Positions 1 to 8,915 of a stretch of 64,000 nt of DNA are shown here, in pieces. Where the stretch lies: contig NZ_CP117877.1 of NCBI RefSeq assembly GCF_028736115.1, positions 3,906,001 to 3,970,000 of the forward strand. Direction: 5' to 3'. A program made the translations under genes and the position numbers. Within the stretch, counting starts at the first letter, position 1. Each line of letters starts with the position of its first letter. The DNA comes from Mucilaginibacter sp. KACC 22063. Its GTDB lineage: Bacteria > Bacteroidota > Bacteroidia > Sphingobacteriales > Sphingobacteriaceae. The notes under the pieces were generated by a model that saw only the letters and a program-made list of their open reading frames with translations, was not told the DNA's origin and ran no database searches.

Positions 1-1379
1 ACAGGTGCTACCGGGCGAAAATCTTCACGGTCTTTCACTTCGTTTAAACGCGCTTGCATTTCAGGGCTAATCGGCGAAGCCAAAATTGAGCGGCCGCCCA
101 AAGCACGCGGACCAAATTCCATACGGCCCTGGTACCAGCCAATGATCTTATTTTGCGCAAGGATGTCGGCAGTTTCTTCGGCAACATTTTCCAGCTTACG
201 GTATGGCACTTTACACCATTTCATAAACTTCTCAATTTCAGCATCGCTATACTCAGGTCCCCAATAGGCATGGTTCATCACAAATTCGCGCTCGTTTGAT
301 TTACGCTGCTGCGCATCAACCCACAGCGCTGCACCTAAAGCGGTACCGTCATCACCAGATGCAGGCTGCACCCAGATATTTTGGAAAGGCCCTTTATCAC
401 GTATGCGGGCATTAGCCACACAGTTTAATGCTACACCACCCGCCATGCACAGGTTTTCAGATTTGGTCTCTTTGTGCAACCAATCCGTCAGTTCAAGCAT
501 AGTTTCCTCCAGCACCAATTGCATAGAATGCGCTATGTTAAAGTGGTGACTGGTAAATTCTTCGTGGCGCAGGCGCTGCGCACCAAAACGTTCAATTAAA
601 CGCTGATCGGTTATAGTATACTGCCCGTTAGCGGCGACTTGTATCATCTCACGAAAATCCTTTACAAAGTCAGGCTTTCCGTATGATGCCAGCGCCATCA
701 CCTTATACTCATCAGACGAGTGCAGGAAACCTAAATAAGTTGTTACCTGCTCATAAAGTAAGCCTAACGAATGTGGCATATTTACCTGGCCAATGCGATC
801 AAGCTGCTGCCCATTACCAATGCTGTAAGTAGTGGTTGCCACCTCGCCCCTGCCATCAACCGTCATTACTGCCGCATTTTTGTAGGGCGAACAGTTAAAT
901 GCACTTGCTGCGTGTGAGATATGGTGTTCTACATAATGCCATTGTTCGGGACGAATGTTGGCACCAATAAAATTCTTTTGTAAATGGTGCGGATAGCCGT
1001 CATTCAGTTGGTCGCGGGCATTAAGAATAGATGACAAAAACAGCGGATCCCAAACGTTTAGCCAATCTTGGTTAACCTGCTGGCCAATTGGCTCAAAAGG
1101 AATTTCAATAGTTGATTTACCACGGTATTTTTCGCCAATGAGCAAATAGGGATCAAAAGAGTACGCCACATGGTCCACATCATTAATATGGATACCTGCC
1201 ACGCGCAGGCAATAATCAATCGCATGAAAAGGCAGCTCCCATGTTGAAAAGGGAACAGGGCGTTTGCCATGTTTAAAGTGCGTGAAACGCTCTTCTTCAG
1301 CTGCCGCAAGCAACTGGCCATCTTTAATTATACACGCCGCCGAGTCGTGAAATACAGCATTAATGCCTAATACATACAT
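1..1379 (-). CDS. Carbamoyltransferase, NodU/CmcH family (3' end outside window)
   Basis: This is an open frame of about 459 codons that starts at ATG 1379 (MYVLGINAVFHDSAA) and runs off the left edge, so the C-terminus is missing. The family transfers carbamoyl from carbamoyl phosphate onto hydroxyl groups of sugars or antibiotics. Visible hallmarks are the N-terminal ASKHA-type segment with FHDSAA, a metal-binding HHISHAASAF stretch, SGDDGTALGAAL, and the C-terminal-domain motif GPRALGGRSILASP near the window edge. The acceptor cannot be read from sequence. The upstream MFS gene lies on the same strand but has its own terminator, so the two are probably separate transcripts. The family call is secure. 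Confidence 0.93.
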   Translation of the reverse strand, partial: MYVLGINAVFHDSAACIIKDGQLLAAAEEERFTHFKHGKRPVPFSTWELPFHAIDYCLRVAGIHINDVDHVAYSFDPYLLIGEKYRGKSTIEIPFEPIGQQVNQDWLNVWDPLFLSSILNARDQLNDGYPHHLQKNFIGANIRPEQWHYVEHHISHAASAFNCSPYKNAAVMTVDGRGEVATTTYSIGNGQQLDRIGQVNMPHSLGLLYEQVTTYLGFLHSSDEYKVMALASYGKPDFVKDFREMIQVAANGQYTITDQRLIERFGAQRLRHEEFTSHHFNIAHSMQLVLEETMLELTDWLHKETKSENLCMAGGVALNCVANARIRDKGPFQNIWVQPASGDDGTALGAALWVDAQQRKSNEREFVMNHAYWGPEYSDAEIEKFMKWCKVPYRKLENVAEETADILAQNKIIGWYQGRMEFGPRALGGRSILASPISPEMQARLNEVKDREDFRPVAP

Positions 1380-1557
1380 TGTGATAAAGTATTACCGTAA
1401 ATATTTTTTTGATTTTTTGTAATACTACTACAATGGAACAGGTGGCTTGTTTAATTAAAGTTGAAAAAATTAATTAGAATTATTAATTATTATAATATTG
1501 TTAAATTAAGTGACTCTAATTAATACTATTATGAAAATATCTAAATACAAAAAGAAA

Positions 1558-1581
1558 AAGGCCTGCTTTTAGGCAGACCTT
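1558..1581 (-). terminator. Rho-independent terminator of the MFS gene
   Basis: Arms AAGGCCTGC and GCAGACCTT form a 9-bp stem with one G-U pair. On the minus strand the hairpin is followed by a T run. It overlaps the stop codon of the MFS gene. Confidence 0.7.
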
Positions 1582-3047
1582 TTATAAAACTTAGGCTCGG
1601 CATATTTTAGCCTGATAATTTTCTTCCTGACAACTGAAGAAGGATAATAGATGCGATTAGTAACCTCGCGCCCTAACCTGTTGCGCAGGTTGTTACGCAG
1701 CCCCACACGCATATGAATCACTACCCGGTTATTATGTATCTCGCCCTGCTCTTCCACATTTTTTAGCAGCCTTAATGACACCAGCGCCAGTATTCCGCCA
1801 ATCACAAAGAAATAATTCCAGCCTTGCAGATTCAGAATTTCATGTCCTGAAAGATGCAACACGGTTTGATGGGTAGCAAAGAAGTCGGCAGCTAAACCAC
1901 CAATCATTGGTGCTATGGTCGAAAAGAAAGCCACGAACATATTTTTTGTAGAAATATAGGCAATGGCCTCGCTGTTGGGCGCCAGTTTAATACCAATATT
2001 TGAAAGTGCAAGATTGATACCCGCCGTAGCAATACCGCTTAGCATGTGAATAACAATCAGCAAAGCCATACTTGCCCTGATACCATGCGGCATTGCCGTA
2101 AATGCAAATGCAATAATAGCTGCAATGTACACCGGGGCACAAATAGCTATAATGTTTTTATTACTGAACCGATCTGAATATTTGCCCCATATCTTTATAG
2201 AAACAATACTGCTTAACTGGCTGATAATACCCAAACCGATAATATATGATACGGGTAAACCGATAGTTTTCATCATATATACACCAAAGAACGGTGTAGC
2301 CAGATTGAGCGCAAAAGCCCAAAAAGAATTAAAGACCAGTAAGTTTCTAAAGTTCTTGTTTTTGAGCGGCTTGCCAAAAAGCGTGAATAATTTATCTTCG
2401 ATTACCCGTGGCTTAGGTTCTGGTGTGCGTAACAATAGGAACACGCTGATCATACCTAATATTCCGCCAATTAAAAACAGCACATTATAAGTAACGATTT
2501 CCTGAGCGGGATAATGCTTCTTTACATAATCGATACCGATGGCAGTAGCTAAACTTAAAGTAACATTAAGCGTTTGTGCCATTCGGCTGCGGCTTGAGAA
2601 AAATGAGCCCAGTCTTTCACCAGGAATAAGGTCCTTCATCCAGGCATTCCAGCTGGCTCCGGCAATGTCACCAAAAATATGCTGGAAGAACAGCATCACA
2701 ATAAGCACCTGTATGCTGGTACCTGCGGTAAATAAAAATGGAAGCACACCGATAAACAACAGCGGGATACGCGCCATAAAATTACAGATCACGCTGATGA
2801 TTTTGCGATTGTTAAATTTACGTACCAGCCAAATAGATAATAACTGGAAGATGGTGGTAAACGTAGGCAGGGCAGCTAACACGCCTAACTGGAAATTAGT
2901 AGCCCCCATGTGGATGGCCATTGCCGTTAAAAAGGTACCGCTGGTAAATACCACCATTGCTTCGGCCGAAAGGCCGTCTGCATTAACCAGCTTTAAGCCC
3001 GACTGCAACTCGCGATCGGTTACTGTGTCCTGAGGTCTGAAATTCAT
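1569..3047 (-). CDS. MFS transporter
   Basis: This 492-aa polytopic inner-membrane protein has about twelve hydrophobic segments and the usual two-halved major facilitator layout. A cytosolic-loop-like charged stretch (VRKFNNRK) follows the second or third helix. The C-terminal tail of about 50 residues is rich in Arg and Lys. No substrate-specific motif is recognisable. The ATG at 3047 is the only good start and is followed by a soluble stretch of about 25 residues. It reads in the same direction as the carbamoyltransferase, but a terminator lies between them. A 13-bp inverted repeat sits upstream and may be an operator. Substrate unknown. Confidence 0.85.
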   Translation of the reverse strand: MNFRPQDTVTDRELQSGLKLVNADGLSAEAMVVFTSGTFLTAMAIHMGATNFQLGVLAALPTFTTIFQLLSIWLVRKFNNRKIISVICNFMARIPLLFIGVLPFLFTAGTSIQVLIVMLFFQHIFGDIAGASWNAWMKDLIPGERLGSFFSSRSRMAQTLNVTLSLATAIGIDYVKKHYPAQEIVTYNVLFLIGGILGMISVFLLLRTPEPKPRVIEDKLFTLFGKPLKNKNFRNLLVFNSFWAFALNLATPFFGVYMMKTIGLPVSYIIGLGIISQLSSIVSIKIWGKYSDRFSNKNIIAICAPVYIAAIIAFAFTAMPHGIRASMALLIVIHMLSGIATAGINLALSNIGIKLAPNSEAIAYISTKNMFVAFFSTIAPMIGGLAADFFATHQTVLHLSGHEILNLQGWNYFFVIGGILALVSLRLLKNVEEQGEIHNNRVVIHMRVGLRNNLRNRLGREVTNRIYYPSSVVRKKIIRLKYAEPKFYKRSA

Positions 3048-3080
3048 TTACAACGCGCCACAAGGACGCCCGTTTGGGGT

Positions 3081-3177
3081 TTAATCAATAATTTAATTAG
3101 GGCTGCAAAAATACAATTGCACATTACAACTTGCAAAATCATTGCCAGCAGATTGCTTTAATTTAATTATTGATTAA
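3081..3177. promoter_or_regulatory. Inverted repeat upstream of MFS gene, possible operator
   Basis: TTAATCAATAATT (3081-3093) and its exact complement AATTATTGATTAA (3165-3177) flank the presumed promoter region of the MFS gene. The rest of the 3048-3337 spacer is AT-rich and shows no gene. AT-richness makes chance repeats more likely, so the regulatory role is tentative. Confidence 0.3.
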
Positions 3178-3337
3178 TTTATCGCTTTAACAGCCATTTA
3201 CAAGCAAACAGCTATTTGACGTGCGATAAGCACCTTAGTTTATTGGGTATAATGGTACTATCGCTTCCCCATAATGAGGAGTGTGGAGTGGTTTTAAAAT
3301 ATGTCGCTGTTATAAAAAAGGTTCTCTACTCTCACAT

Positions 3338-3361
3338 AAAAAAGGCCGCATTACAGCAGCC
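3338..3361 (-). terminator. Terminator, near-copy of the tRNA-Ala terminator
   Basis: Arms GGCTGC and GCGGCC (minus strand) are followed by TTTTTT. The sequence closely resembles the terminator directly behind tRNA-Ala at 4684-4707, including the flanking CATAAAAAAGG and CAGCAGCCTGATA. It ends the two-gene minus-strand unit 4441-3405. Confidence 0.75.
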
Positions 3362-3404
3362 TGATAATTTGTAATTGTAATTACGAGCTCCACTCATAAT
3401 TTAA

Positions 3405-4115
3405 TTAAAAACGATTTAGCCAAATTTTGCCATTCTTGATTCTTATTCTATTTTTTATTAATGGATAAATATCTATAAGTGTATCAAGTTTATTGTAATG
3501 AATAGTAATAGTTTCACCTTTGACGGTGTATGGAATATTGTAGTTTTTTTGTATCAGCTGCAATATTGCTTTATTTATAGCCAAGTCGGTTTTTAAAGAG
3601 TCTATTTGATTATTGAGTTTACCAATCTGAATATTTAAAGTGCTTGACTTATTTAACAGAGATTTAGGATTATCTTCAAGAATTATTTTATCTGTCGTGT
3701 CCTTGTAAAACAGACCAAATTTATCTTTAATTACTTTTAATTTAAAGTTTGCAAGTTCTAATTGCTTTTTTAATGTTATATTCTCTTTTAGTGTATTATT
3801 AGTAATTTTCAACAGCTCCTCAACTGATATATGTTTATCTCCAAATATAAAACCGGTGATCGCTTGATTAGGTTTTGACATCAAACTTTTAACATTGGAG
3901 TTGCAGGCATTAATCATCTTATCTTTTAATGTAATGATGCTATCTTTATTTTTAAGTATTTGATCATTCAATTTTATTAAATTCTCAAGTCGAGTAATAT
4001 TAGCTTGTTTCTCTTCTACTTGTTTCTTCCGGTCTAAAGCCACAAATCCCAATAAAATAACAAAAGCTAACAAGCAAAAGAAACCGATTAATAATCCTTT
4101 CGATATATATTTCAT
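3405..4115 (-). CDS. Hypothetical membrane-anchored coiled-coil protein
   Basis: I do not recognise this 236-aa protein. It has one N-terminal membrane segment (about residues 8-27, LLIGFFCLLAFVILLGFVAL), then a long Lys/Asn/Leu-rich region with heptad character (about 30-180). The C-terminus (about 195-236) looks globular. The topology resembles small coiled-coil anchors such as phage Rz-like or septation accessory proteins, but no family can be named. Its start overlaps the stop of the upstream gene by 4 bp (ATGA), so the two are translationally coupled. The DNA is clearly more AT-rich than the neighbouring genes, which suggests acquisition. Confidence 0.7.
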   Translation of the reverse strand: MKYISKGLLIGFFCLLAFVILLGFVALDRKKQVEEKQANITRLENLIKLNDQILKNKDSIITLKDKMINACNSNVKSLMSKPNQAITGFIFGDKHISVEELLKITNNTLKENITLKKQLELANFKLKVIKDKFGLFYKDTTDKIILEDNPKSLLNKSSTLNIQIGKLNNQIDSLKTDLAINKAILQLIQKNYNIPYTVKGETITIHYNKLDTLIDIYPLIKNRIRIKNGKIWLNRF

Positions 4116-4441
4116 TTGCTGCCTTTTTGGTTAAGCAGATTTATTGTTTCTAAAAAAAGTTGAGATTCTTTAGAGTTCTTGTCAAATTTCCTATACTGCA
4201 ATAGCATTGATGCTTCTATATCAATTTTCAATTGACTTTTTTCGTTTTCACAGTTTTTCTGTTCCGTTTTTTCGATCAACTCATACTTTTTTTGCAGATC
4301 GGCATTTTGATCTTTATAGAATTCGATTTGATTTTTCATTATAAATAAACCAAATGAACTACCAGCAATTAAACATCCACCTAATTTTGAATAAAATAAA
4401 AACTTGTGAGACTTAAGAATATTACCTAAATAATTAGACAT
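4112..4441 (-). CDS. Hypothetical single-pass membrane protein with coiled coil
   Basis: This 109-aa protein is unrecognised. A membrane segment lies at about residues 15-35, followed by a charged Glu/Lys/Gln-rich helical stretch (about 38-100). It overlaps the next gene by 4 bp, and both proteins share the same design of N-terminal anchor plus coiled coil, so they may form a complex. The pair lies between a decayed tRNA-Ala copy and a duplicated tRNA terminator and is AT-rich, consistent with horizontally acquired cargo. Function unknown. Confidence 0.65.
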   Translation of the reverse strand: MSNYLGNILKSHKFLFYSKLGGCLIAGSSFGLFIMKNQIEFYKDQNADLQKKYELIEKTEQKNCENEKSQLKIDIEASMLLQYRKFDKNSKESQLFLETINLLNQKGSK

Positions 4442-4553
4442 AAAGTGTTAATCGAAAAACTAAAAATATAGAATAATTACTTATTTACCTATTTCAGAAA
4501 ATCAATATTTTAATGGTATAAAAGCGAATGTTCTTTCAGGCGTTTAAAAAACA

Positions 4554-4572
4554 TTGTCAATAAAGTTGACAA
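4554..4572. repeat. Perfect 7-bp inverted repeat TTGTCAA-N5-TTGACAA
   Basis: TTGTCAA (4554-4560) and TTGACAA (4566-4572) are separated by 5 bp, 12 bp from the decayed tRNA-Ala copy. A recombinase or regulator site is possible but unproven. Confidence 0.35.
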
Positions 4573-4583
4573 CTAATCTTAGT

Positions 4584-4647
4584 AGTGAAAGATAACGGAT
4601 TCGAACCGATGACCTCTTTCCCAAATGCTTTCAGGACATGCAAGCGC
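4584..4647 (-). pseudogene. Decayed duplicate of tRNA-Ala
   Basis: Positions 4584-4618 match the 3' end of the intact tRNA-Ala (4718-4752) over 35 nt with 2 mismatches, including 28 consecutive identical bases that span the T arm. A second short match (4637-4647) equals the D-arm/anticodon-stem junction. The anticodon loop and 5' acceptor strand are not conserved, so no functional tRNA can form. It is either a degraded tandem duplicate or an attachment-site remnant. Confidence 0.75.
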
Positions 4648-4683
4648 CTTTAGTGAGTAAATAATGTAGCAGTAATAAAGCAT

Positions 4684-4707
4684 AAAAAAGGCTGCCTTGC
4701 AGCAGCC
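4684..4707 (-). terminator. tRNA-Ala terminator
   Basis: GGCTGC-N6-GCAGCC followed by TTTTTT on the minus strand, beginning 13 nt after the tRNA 3' end. Confidence 0.8.
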
Positions 4708-4719
4708 TGATATTGTAAG

Positions 4720-4793
<74 letters not shown>

Positions 4794-4888
4794 GTGTGGG
4801 TTGCAAATATATTTATATTGGCAACAATTAAAAACTAATTGTTAAAAATTAAGCGGGTAAATCAATAAATACGAAAAGGCTTAAAAAC

Positions 4889-5077
4889 AGTAAAGCCTCC
4901 TGATGGGCAGGAGGCCTTTACTAACCAATTATAAACCTAAATTATGAGAAGACTTTTTAAATCGTTTCCGATGGTGTAAAATTAACACTAAGTTTCGTAA
5001 CTCCAAAATATTTTTTAAAAAATATTTTATTTTTTTCTGTTAACCGTTACAATTATCAAAACGTTGATGCAAATATA
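4889..5077 (-). ncRNA. Candidate small RNA on the minus strand (tentative)
   Basis: The 4794-5199 spacer holds no convincing gene. On the minus strand a perfect Bacteroidota -7 element TATATTTG lies at 5077-5070, and a strong hairpin (GCCTCCTG/CAGGAGGC with AGTAAA/TTTACT flanks, 4889-4922) followed by a T-rich stretch lies about 170 nt downstream. That would give a transcript of roughly 150-180 nt. No good -33 TTG is present at the usual spacing. On the plus strand the same stretch has a hairpin followed by an 11-codon mini-ORF (4944-4979). Neither reading is proven. Confidence 0.3.
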
Positions 5078-5199
5078 TTAGTATAACATCAATAAATGTT
5101 TATTTAACAACTAAAAATAATGTTAAATGTTTGTAAATTTTAAAATTCATTTAAATCCATCGTTAACATTATTGCTACCTATGCATCAAATTTGCTGCC

Positions 5200-6393
5200 G
5201 TGAATAAACCGCATTTAACAAATCCTGTATTATGGCTCATGACAATTACCACCGGGTTGGTTGTCGCCAATATCTATTATAACCAGCCCCTGCTTACCGA
5301 CATTGCGTTAAACTTTAAAGTAAGCAACAGCAAAGCAGGTCAGGTTTCCATGTTTACGCAGATTGGTTATGCGGCCGGTTTACTGTTTATAGTGCCACTT
5401 GCTGATATGCTGAAGCGCAAGCGGTTAATGATCATTGATTTTGCGCTGATCATAATTTCATTACTTGGCGTAGCACTCTCTAAAAGCATACATTTACTTT
5501 ATTTCGCCAGTTTCCTGGTTGGGCTAACATCAGTAATCCCACAGTTGCTTATCCCTATGGTTGCGCATCTGGCCAACCCGCATGAGCGTGGTAAGAAGAT
5601 CGGATTTGTAATGAGCGGATTACTCATTGGTATCTTGCTGTCGCGTACCATCAGCGGATTTGTGGGCGCACATTTTGGCTGGCGGAGTATATTTTATGCA
5701 GCAGCTGCGGTAATGTTTATTTTGTGGGGATTGGTTTATTGGCTACTGCCCGAAATTGAGCCTACCTATAAAGGCAAATACAGCCATTTGATGAAATCAT
5801 TAGTGCATTTATTCATGAGCGAGCCTAAGTTAAGGTTGGCTTCATTCAGGGGTGCATTATTATTTGCAGGCTTTAGCGCGTTTTGGTCAACCCTGGCATT
5901 TTTACTTAAACTGCCACAGTTTAACGAAGGCAGCGACGTGGCCGGTGCGTTCGGATTAGTAGGCGCATTCGGCGCCCTGGCTGTAGGCTTCATGGGCAGG
6001 CTTACCGATAAAATGGATGCGTTTAAACTGTCTACCTTTACCATATTATTGGTAATTATCTCCTTTATTATCTTCTATTTCTCCAGCCATAGTATTGCAG
6101 GCCTTATTATAGGTGTGATCATCATGGACATGGGTGTGCAGTCTACGCACATCTCTAACCAGGCAATTATATTTTCGTTAAACGCCGAAGCCCGCAACCG
6201 TATTAATACAATTTACATGGTGTCCTATTTTATCGGCGGCTCGGCGGGTACTTTTTTAGCCAGCCAGATCTGGGGGTTATATCAATGGAGCGGCGTGTGC
6301 GCTATCGGAACAATACTGTCTGTTATCGTACTCTGTGTACATTTAGTTAATCGTAAAAAGATGCAGCAAAACACTACAGCAAGCGTTGCTTAA
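5200..6393 (+). CDS. MFS transporter
   Basis: This 397-aa polytopic protein has twelve predicted membrane helices and no signal peptide. The first helices carry the conserved short loop PLADMLKRKRLM between TM2 and TM3, typical of drug/metabolite-type major facilitators. The start is GTG at 5200; upstream in-frame ATG is absent, and the first in-frame ATG (codon 14) would cut the first helix. It is not in an operon with the downstream small genes (146-bp gap). Substrate cannot be deduced; sugar or drug efflux are both possible. Confidence 0.82.
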   Translation: MNKPHLTNPVLWLMTITTGLVVANIYYNQPLLTDIALNFKVSNSKAGQVSMFTQIGYAAGLLFIVPLADMLKRKRLMIIDFALIIISLLGVALSKSIHLLYFASFLVGLTSVIPQLLIPMVAHLANPHERGKKIGFVMSGLLIGILLSRTISGFVGAHFGWRSIFYAAAAVMFILWGLVYWLLPEIEPTYKGKYSHLMKSLVHLFMSEPKLRLASFRGALLFAGFSAFWSTLAFLLKLPQFNEGSDVAGAFGLVGAFGALAVGFMGRLTDKMDAFKLSTFTILLVIISFIIFYFSSHSIAGLIIGVIIMDMGVQSTHISNQAIIFSLNAEARNRINTIYMVSYFIGGSAGTFLASQIWGLYQWSGVCAIGTILSVIVLCVHLVNRKKMQQNTTASVA

Positions 6394-6510
6394 TAAGGAT
6401 TCAAAAAAAATTAGTCTTTTTACAAAAAAATCTTCTGTCAATAAATCACTCGCAGACAAGCTTCTATCCTATTTTATATACCCGATCCAAATTTTGTCTA
6501 CCGGTATTTT

Positions 6511-6598
6511 GCCCTGATTTTCATTTTTTGGCATTGTATTGGGACAACTCTTATCAAATAACACTGATATGTTAGCAATAGATAAAGAAAATCAGGGC
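6511..6598 (+). promoter_or_regulatory. 12-bp inverted repeat enclosing a start codon
   Basis: GCCCTGATTTTC (6511-6522) is exactly complementary to GAAAATCAGGGC (6587-6598). The second arm lies inside codons 7-10 of the 59-aa gene that starts at 6569, so the mRNA could fold a hairpin that encloses the start codon. Confidence 0.4.
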
Positions 6599-6748
6599 GA
6601 AGAAAAAACTTGGGAAAACCCGGTTAACCCTGAAAAGCCTGCTGACCACCGCGACGACGAACAAGTTGAGCGTCAATATCAGGAGGCTAAAAGAAGACAT
6701 GATAATCTGACAGAGACAGATCACATTGATAAAGAAAAAAAGAGTTAA
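6569..6748 (+). CDS. Small hydrophilic hypothetical protein
   Basis: This 59-aa, highly charged protein (Glu, Asp, Lys, Arg, Asn) has no hydrophobic segment and is probably intrinsically disordered. ATG at 6569 is chosen over a TTG ten codons upstream. It resembles small, abundant, hydrophilic proteins of Sphingobacteria, but no family can be named. It lies 30 bp upstream of another tiny gene and may be co-transcribed with it. An inverted repeat encloses its start region. Confidence 0.55.
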   Translation: MLAIDKENQGEEKTWENPVNPEKPADHRDDEQVERQYQEAKRRHDNLTETDHIDKEKKS

Positions 6749-6778
6749 CAAATTAATTTGACTAAAAGATTTACAGTT

Positions 6779-6946
6779 ATGAAAAATTCAACTAAAACCT
6801 CAAAAGTAAGCAAGTTAGTAGCTCGTTTCGATAACGAATTAAAAGCTTTGTTAATGGAAGATCTAAGAGCTGTGAAAACAGCTAAGAATCAAATTTTAGA
6901 AAAAATAGCAAATACTGCTGCCGGCAACCGTTTATCAGCAGCATAA
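6779..6946 (+). CDS. Small basic hypothetical protein
   Basis: This is a 55-aa basic, mostly helical protein (MKNSTKTSKVSKLVARFDNE...). It starts at ATG 6779, and an in-frame TTG seven codons earlier is less likely. No known domain is recognised. Ala- and Lys-rich helices could bind nucleic acid, but that is only composition. It is followed by a strong terminator shared with convergent lpxB. Confidence 0.5.
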   Translation: MKNSTKTSKVSKLVARFDNELKALLMEDLRAVKTAKNQILEKIANTAAGNRLSAA

Positions 6947-7003
6947 TATACCGCATCTTCTATCTACCTATACAAAACGTATAACATCAATCTATGAAAA
7001 CGT

Positions 7004-7037
7004 AAAGCCCGGGCATTTGTCCGGGCTTTATTTTTTT
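7004..7037. terminator. Bidirectional terminator between small genes and lpxB
   Basis: AAAGCCCGG / CCGGGCTTT stem with an 8-nt loop, followed by a T run on the plus strand and preceded by A-rich sequence. It overlaps the last codon of lpxB. Confidence 0.8.
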
Positions 7038-8140
7038 CCTGACCCGGCGTAGTTTACTATAAGCTGCGCAGTTTTAGCAGACGCGCCCGCCTCGCCCATT
7101 TTCACATCAAGCTCGGTGTAATCGGCTAACATTTTATCACGGCCGGGGCCTTCAAGTAATCTGCCCAATTCAACGATCATTATATCCGGATTACATTCCT
7201 GCTGTATCAGTTCCCTAACTACCAGGCGGTCCATAATCAGGTTAACCAGGGAAATAAACCTAATTTTGATCAGCATACGTGCTATACCTATAGTAACACT
7301 ATTACCCTTATATACAACAACCTGCGGTACATGAAACAATGCGGTTTCTAAAGTTGCCGTTCCGGATGCTACAATAGCTGCATGAGCTACATTCAGCAAA
7401 TCATAAGTAGCATTAAAAATGACCGGTATGTCGCCGACGTTAAATTGATTATAATATTCTTTACTAAACGATGGCGCACCCGCTATTACAAATTGATAAT
7501 CAGTTAAGTGTTTAGCCACCTGTAACATATCAGGAAGCAAGCGGCTTATTTCCTGTTTACGGCTACCGGGCAAAAGGGCAATTATCTTTTGGGTTGTTAA
7601 ATGGTGCTGTTGTAGAAAATCAGGATTGGGTTTAAAGGCAGATACCGCATCTAACAATGGGTTACCCACATAATCAACATCCATTCCCCAGCCTTTATAA
7701 AAATCAACCTCAAAAGGTAAAATGCAAAACAGGTGATCAACAATTCGCTTTATTTTCAGCACCCGCTTTTGATTCCATGCCCATACCTTTGGTGATATAT
7801 AGTAGCAAACCAGCAAGCCCTGTTCTTTAGCAAACTCGGCTATTTTAAGGTTAAAGCCCGGAAAATCAATTAGTATCAAAACATCAGGCTGCCAGGTAGA
7901 GATATCTTTTTTGCAGGCTGCGAGATTTTTAAAGATGGTACGCAGGTTAGCTACAACTTCTACAAAGCCCATAAAAGCCATATCGGCATAATGCTTCACC
8001 AATTCACCGCCTTCAGCCTGCATCAGGTCGCCACCGAAATACCGGAACTGAGCCTGTTCATCAAGGCCTTTAAGGGCTTTCATTAAGTTGGCGCCGTGCA
8101 AATCGCCGGACGCTTCGCCAGCTACCAGGTAATACTTCAT
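7028..8140 (-). CDS. lpxB: Lipid-A-disaccharide synthase
   Basis: This 370-aa GT19 glycosyltransferase joins UDP-2,3-diacylglucosamine and lipid X to give the lipid A disaccharide at the inner-membrane surface. Family signatures are the N-terminal VAGEASGDLHG (residues 6-16), IDFPGFN (about 91-97), YYISPKVWAWNQKR (about 113-126), LLPGSRKQEI (about 188-197) and the UDP-sugar-site motif ASGTATLETA (about 258-267). Length is typical. A 1-bp gap separates it from the upstream DeoR-type gene on the same strand. In many Bacteroidota lpxB lies close to surE; here surE is about 3.1 kb away. Confidence 0.96.
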   Translation of the reverse strand: MKYYLVAGEASGDLHGANLMKALKGLDEQAQFRYFGGDLMQAEGGELVKHYADMAFMGFVEVVANLRTIFKNLAACKKDISTWQPDVLILIDFPGFNLKIAEFAKEQGLLVCYYISPKVWAWNQKRVLKIKRIVDHLFCILPFEVDFYKGWGMDVDYVGNPLLDAVSAFKPNPDFLQQHHLTTQKIIALLPGSRKQEISRLLPDMLQVAKHLTDYQFVIAGAPSFSKEYYNQFNVGDIPVIFNATYDLLNVAHAAIVASGTATLETALFHVPQVVVYKGNSVTIGIARMLIKIRFISLVNLIMDRLVVRELIQQECNPDIMIVELGRLLEGPGRDKMLADYTELDVKMGEAGASAKTAQLIVNYAGSGKK

Positions 8141-8141
8141 A

Positions 8142-8891
8142 TTATTTGATTAAGATACCGGCTTCTTTGTAAGCAGCCAGATCAAATGAACTTGGGTCTT
8201 TTTCGGTAATCAGCAGGTCTATACTGTTAGCCGCTGCAATATAAAACGGGTTAAGTACACCAAGCTTATCAGCAGTAGACAGTGCAACAATATACCTTGA
8301 CGTTTCGATCATGGCTTTTTTTACTTCACAATCTTCATAGTCCAAGCCAGTGATTCCGGCTTTCAGGTCAATGTTGCAAATACCTAACAGGCAAATATCG
8401 GCACGTATCTTCCTGATGGCTTCAATGGCTTCATAACCGTAAGTTGATGCTGTACGCTGACTGACCCTGCCCCCGATAAAGATCACTTTAATATTTTGAA
8501 AATCTTGCAGCACAGAAGCTACCGGTATACTGTTGGTAACTACCGTAAGCGGGATATCTTTGGGCAAGCTTTGCGCAGCAATCACTGTTGTAGTACCCGA
8601 ATCAATTAAGATTACCTGATCGGGCTTGATAATATCCAGCAGCTTATTTGCAATAACCTGCTTTTCTTTGATTTCAATATGCTGACGCTGCTTAAAAGTA
8701 GGCGGTAAAGGCGATTGATGTATTGCTCCCCCTCTAACTGCTTTCAGCATACCACGGTCAGAAAGTTCCTTAATATCGCGCCTAACAGTGTCAGTAGATA
8801 CTTTTAGCAAAGTACTCAGTTCATCAAGCACTACCCTGTTATTTTTTTCTACCTGTTCAAGAATGATATTCTGGCGTTCTGCTTTAAGCAT
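8142..8891 (-). CDS. DeoR/GlpR-family transcriptional regulator
   Basis: This 249-aa regulator starts at MLKAERQNIILEQVEKNN (ATG 8891); an in-frame ATG ten codons upstream would lie inside the operator region. An N-terminal DeoR-type winged HTH (about 1-57, VSTDTVRRDIKELSDRG) is joined to a DeoRC sugar-phosphate-sensing domain with IDSGTTT (about 92-98) and IGGRVSQRT. The family responds to phosphorylated sugars or nucleosides. It is divergent from a HAD nucleotidase, and three matching TTGC-N8-GCAA sites lie between them, suggesting auto-regulation and control of that gene. It may also be co-transcribed with lpxB. Confidence 0.9.
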   Translation of the reverse strand: MLKAERQNIILEQVEKNNRVVLDELSTLLKVSTDTVRRDIKELSDRGMLKAVRGGAIHQSPLPPTFKQRQHIEIKEKQVIANKLLDIIKPDQVILIDSGTTTVIAAQSLPKDIPLTVVTNSIPVASVLQDFQNIKVIFIGGRVSQRTASTYGYEAIEAIRKIRADICLLGICNIDLKAGITGLDYEDCEVKKAMIETSRYIVALSTADKLGVLNPFYIAAANSIDLLITEKDPSSFDLAAYKEAGILIK

Positions 8892-8915
8892 ATTCAAAAG
8901 TAAACAAAAATTTAA

